Assembly: GCA_008933995.1 (NCBI GenBank)
Contig: WARS01000046.1
Span: 9,810,526-9,874,525 of the forward strand
Direction: 5' to 3'
DNA: 64,000 bases
Source: Datnioides undecimradiatus
Taxonomy: Eukaryota; Chordata; Actinopteri; Lobotiformes; Datnioididae
Every line of letters begins with the position of its first letter. The first letter of the stretch is position 1. Positions 61,054 through 64,000 of the stretch are shown here, in pieces. The notes below the pieces were generated by a model. It was not told where the DNA came from, made no database searches, and saw only the letters and a list, made by a program, of their open reading frames with translations. A program made the translations under genes and the position numbers.

Positions 61054-61724
61054 GTGAGTCAGGAATCCCACTTCTTTCTGTAATTGACTGGTTCTGTGTT
61101 TCATCAGTGGAACTGAGTAAAAGACAGAAACACAAACAAACAAACTTAAGAGAGCAAACATGAGACTCATGCAGGGTTGAAAATAGCGAAACGAGAGACA
61201 GAGTGGTCATGAAATTGGAAGAGCCATGGACACTTGAAGCATTTATAGCTGCAGTGCAAGCAGGCATGCCAGCAGATGACAAGATAAACAAATGTGGAGG
61301 CAAAAAATATCATATCAGAGGGGAATGTAGAGTGGAGATAAAAGTCCTATGGGAAGTCTGCAGGTAGTGATAATGAGTTTGGATAATAAATTGTGTGCTA
61401 GTTACTTCTTCATCTCTCCATTGCTCCATCAGTCTCACACATGGACTAATAAACTAAACTTTAATTATGAGGAATTTTGGTTGTTAGCAACCTAACTGAG
61501 GGACTTGGTTTTAGTCATCTGGTGTAGATCTTTTGAAGTACTGTAAACATAAAATGTGTATGTCAGTGTATGTTCCTGTGAGCGTGCATACATGTGGTGA
61601 GAGAAGGAAGGGCAGATAGTTAGAAAGCCCATTCACACCTTGTGTTAAAATAAGAGCGTCAGGGCGTGAATACACTCGCAGTAAACGTGGAGTCTAGATG
61701 TCGTCACTGCAAGTAGGGACCACA

Positions 61725-61830
61725 TCACTGTGGGAAATAAAAACCCATCACAGGTGTCATTGCTATGGGCAGCAACATCATCACTGTGGGTGGACACATC
61801 ATCACTATGGGTGATCACAACACTTACAAC
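61725..61830. repeat. Imperfect minisatellite
   Basis: Four diverged copies of a unit around 'catcactgtggg' / 'catcactatgggtg' spaced 25-35 bp apart. Decayed tandem array. Confidence 0.5.
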
Positions 61831-62696
61831 TTTATCATTGGTTGAAACCATGACACTGTTGTTTAAAGATGTGAAACTGGAAGATTGTAGCTATTCTTAG
61901 TTGACATTTAAACAGTAATATGAGAAGTATACATTTCATTGGATATACTGTGCGTTTAGTCTGGTAGCTCTTTATCAACATAATAAACCAATGTCTACAT
62001 CGTGACCTCCTGGAAGATCACAGGAGATGATCCACTCTGCAGCAAAGACACCTGGCCCTGAAATGATCACTACATTTGTTGTACGTATTTGCGACTGAGG
62101 TTCAGGAACTAGAAGGAACACCCACAACATATGTGATAGACCAGATGCATTGCATTAACATGTAACTGCAGTCACCATAAACATAGTATCTTAAGAAGTA
62201 CATGTAGATTTCAAAGATTCATAGACTCACACATTCACATAAAAGGCACTTAATGGCCACGCAAAGAACACGGAACATGTAAAAGGTGAAATTTATGTCT
62301 GAGCCTCGGTATTAAATAGCATAGCATGCGCATAGATGGTGCTAAAAAATGTGCATATTCTATTTTGTTTTTGTATAGATAACCCGCTACTTGTGGCTTA
62401 TATGAAATAAATCTAGCTGTATGTGTACAACTCTATGTGATCCTGCAGAAATGTATGCAGTTTTGCCCAGTGGTGCTTCTGCAGCACTCTGTCTCACTTT
62501 GGGGCTGTGTTTAAATCCTTAATAATCTCAAGTTTAAGTATTCTAAGAAAATCTGTCTCATGCTTTCCCTGTGTGTATTCTGATGCTTTTGCCGTCTGTC
62601 CTACCATTTCCATTTAGTCTCCACTTAATCCTCTACTTGGTCTACTGCATATGCTTGTTTGTGTATAGTAAAATTATGTAACAACATATGGTAGCT

Positions 62697-62706
<10 letters not shown>

Positions 62707-62727
<21 letters not shown>
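62707..62727. repeat. (CA)n microsatellite in stum intron 1
   Basis: About 10 units, with CA-rich flanks to 62752. Confidence 0.85.
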
Positions 62728-63678
62728 GATGCACACAAACACATGCACACACAGCGTGAAGCATCAGCCTCATCAATATGTTGATCCTTACTTTGTACCT
62801 GATAAAGCCTGTGGAGCCAGACCCCAAAACACACTTTCAAGAGTGCCTCACATCCACTGTCACTGAATAACACATACCTTGGTACATAAAATCTTATCTC
62901 ATGAAATCACTCACAGTACATGCCAAATCATTTACATTTGCACACAGTCATTCAGTCAATCTCAGGTGGTTTAAAAGCATCAGAGCTTAAAATGATAAGA
63001 GAGATGAATTTATTTTAAGAATAAAGAGCAAACAAAGCAGGTAAAATAATCACATTGTGTCTATAGAAGATAAAGAAAAAGAGAAGAAGACACTCAGATG
63101 TTTTTCTATGAGGGAATTATGAGACTGATGTCTCATTGCTACAAATCACTCAGAGTCCATCACCAGGTAACCTCCTCTGTGTCCTCTCCGCCCCTCGCCT
63201 CTCATCTGTTGCTCATAACTCTCTGGAGACGTGTGTTTGTCCTCTCCTCTTCATCTCTTCCCTATTTTCTTCCTCTCTCCTCTGTTATGTTTCTCTGCTG
63301 AAAAAGGCTTTCAATGACGAATTCTAAATCTCGGTTTGTTCTAAATCCCTTTTCTTCCCAAATTCGTTGCAACCTCTCTTCAGTAAATGTCAAATTAATC
63401 ACTGATGGAAAATATCACAAACAGTCGACTGAGAAAATAAAGTCGGCGAGCAGCATGACCCAAATAATCACTTATTCTACCTTTTGTCAGTTACCCTGAC
63501 ATGTTACCTTAAAAACTGTGCCCAACATGTATGAAAAGCATCAAGGCAACACCTCATCTGTGTGTGTGCTTGTGTATGTGTATACAGTGTGAGTGTGTAT
63601 GTAGGCCTGAATGCCTTGACATTTCATTGAATAGCTGCGGCTAGTTGCCATGACAACACTGACTGAAATGAATACAAT

Positions 63679-63681
<3 letters not shown>

Positions 63682-63739
<58 letters not shown>

Positions 63740-63751
63740 TGTGTGTGTGTG
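63682..63751. repeat. (TG)n microsatellite in stum intron 1
   Basis: About 34 units with one CTG interruption. Confidence 0.95.
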
Positions 63752-64000
63752 AGGCAGCATGAGTGTGTATGTGTGTCAATGCCATTTGGGTCTAATTGAC
63801 TGAGACTGAAAACAGCGGCTTGTTCTATTCATCCTCCAGCCAAATAAAATTTAGAAAATGTGTAATTGAATTTGGACAAGAGTCAGAGCAGACCACAATC
63901 TCCTGCAGACATGCACACACAGGTGTATGAACCAATACACACGCACACAAACACGCACATGTACAAAGAGAACTCGAGTGCTGCAGGAAATGACAAATAA

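Larger units (their letters stand above)
61054..64000 (+). other. stum: stum intron 1 (partial)
   Basis: Runs from the GTGAGT donor to the end of the window without a recognisable second exon. Holds an imperfect minisatellite (61725-61830), a CA tract (62707-62727) and a long TG tract (63682-63751). Confidence 0.7.

Overview
The window is vertebrate nuclear DNA, almost certainly from a spiny-rayed (acanthomorph) teleost. Genes are split by short GT-AG introns, there are very many (CA)n/(TG)n microsatellites, and several degraded dispersed repeats are of types I recognise from perciform-like fish genomes. The proteins are clear fish orthologues of human genes. I see no prokaryotic, viral, CRISPR or operon-like content. 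Five protein-coding loci can be read at exon level, and each was joined by checking intron phase across every junction. Layout: (1) 1-5.3 kb is intergenic, with relics of dispersed repeats. (2) 5413-21136, minus strand: a complete 30-exon med23 (Mediator subunit 23, 1391 aa as joined), including one minor-class (U12-type) AT-AC intron. (3) 22786-27261, plus strand: a complete 7-exon class II cytokine receptor, il20ra (teleost crfb8), 691 aa, divergent from med23. (4) 27.3-30.8 kb: the il20ra 3' UTR, a possible but unproven small minus-strand gene, and the GC-rich leader region of the next gene. (5) 30787-42533, plus strand: a complete 8-exon ehd3 (535 aa), with about 2.2 kb of 3' UTR. (6) 45-55.2 kb: a gene-poor region with microsatellites and DNA-transposon relics. 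(7) 55481-56631, plus strand: a complete 3-exon CC chemokine (90 aa), just downstream of a roughly 130-bp CA-repeat tract. (8) 60843-61053, plus strand: the first coding exon of stum; the rest lies beyond the window. The genes do not form a pathway. med23 is general transcription machinery, il20ra and the chemokine are immune signalling genes, ehd3 is an endosomal-recycling ATPase, and stum is a small membrane protein. In human the same genes lie on three chromosomes (MED23 and IL20RA on 6q23, EHD3 on 2p23, STUM on 1q42), so the order here is a fish-specific arrangement with one ancestral linkage (med23-il20ra) retained and tightened. No wholly new system is evident. The most notable signals are the AT-AC intron of med23; a med23 intron whose two ends carry complementary (CA)n and (TG)n repeats right at the splice sites; an overlapping out-of-frame upstream ORF on il20ra; and a TG tract crowding the 3' splice site of an ehd3 GTPase-type-domain exon.
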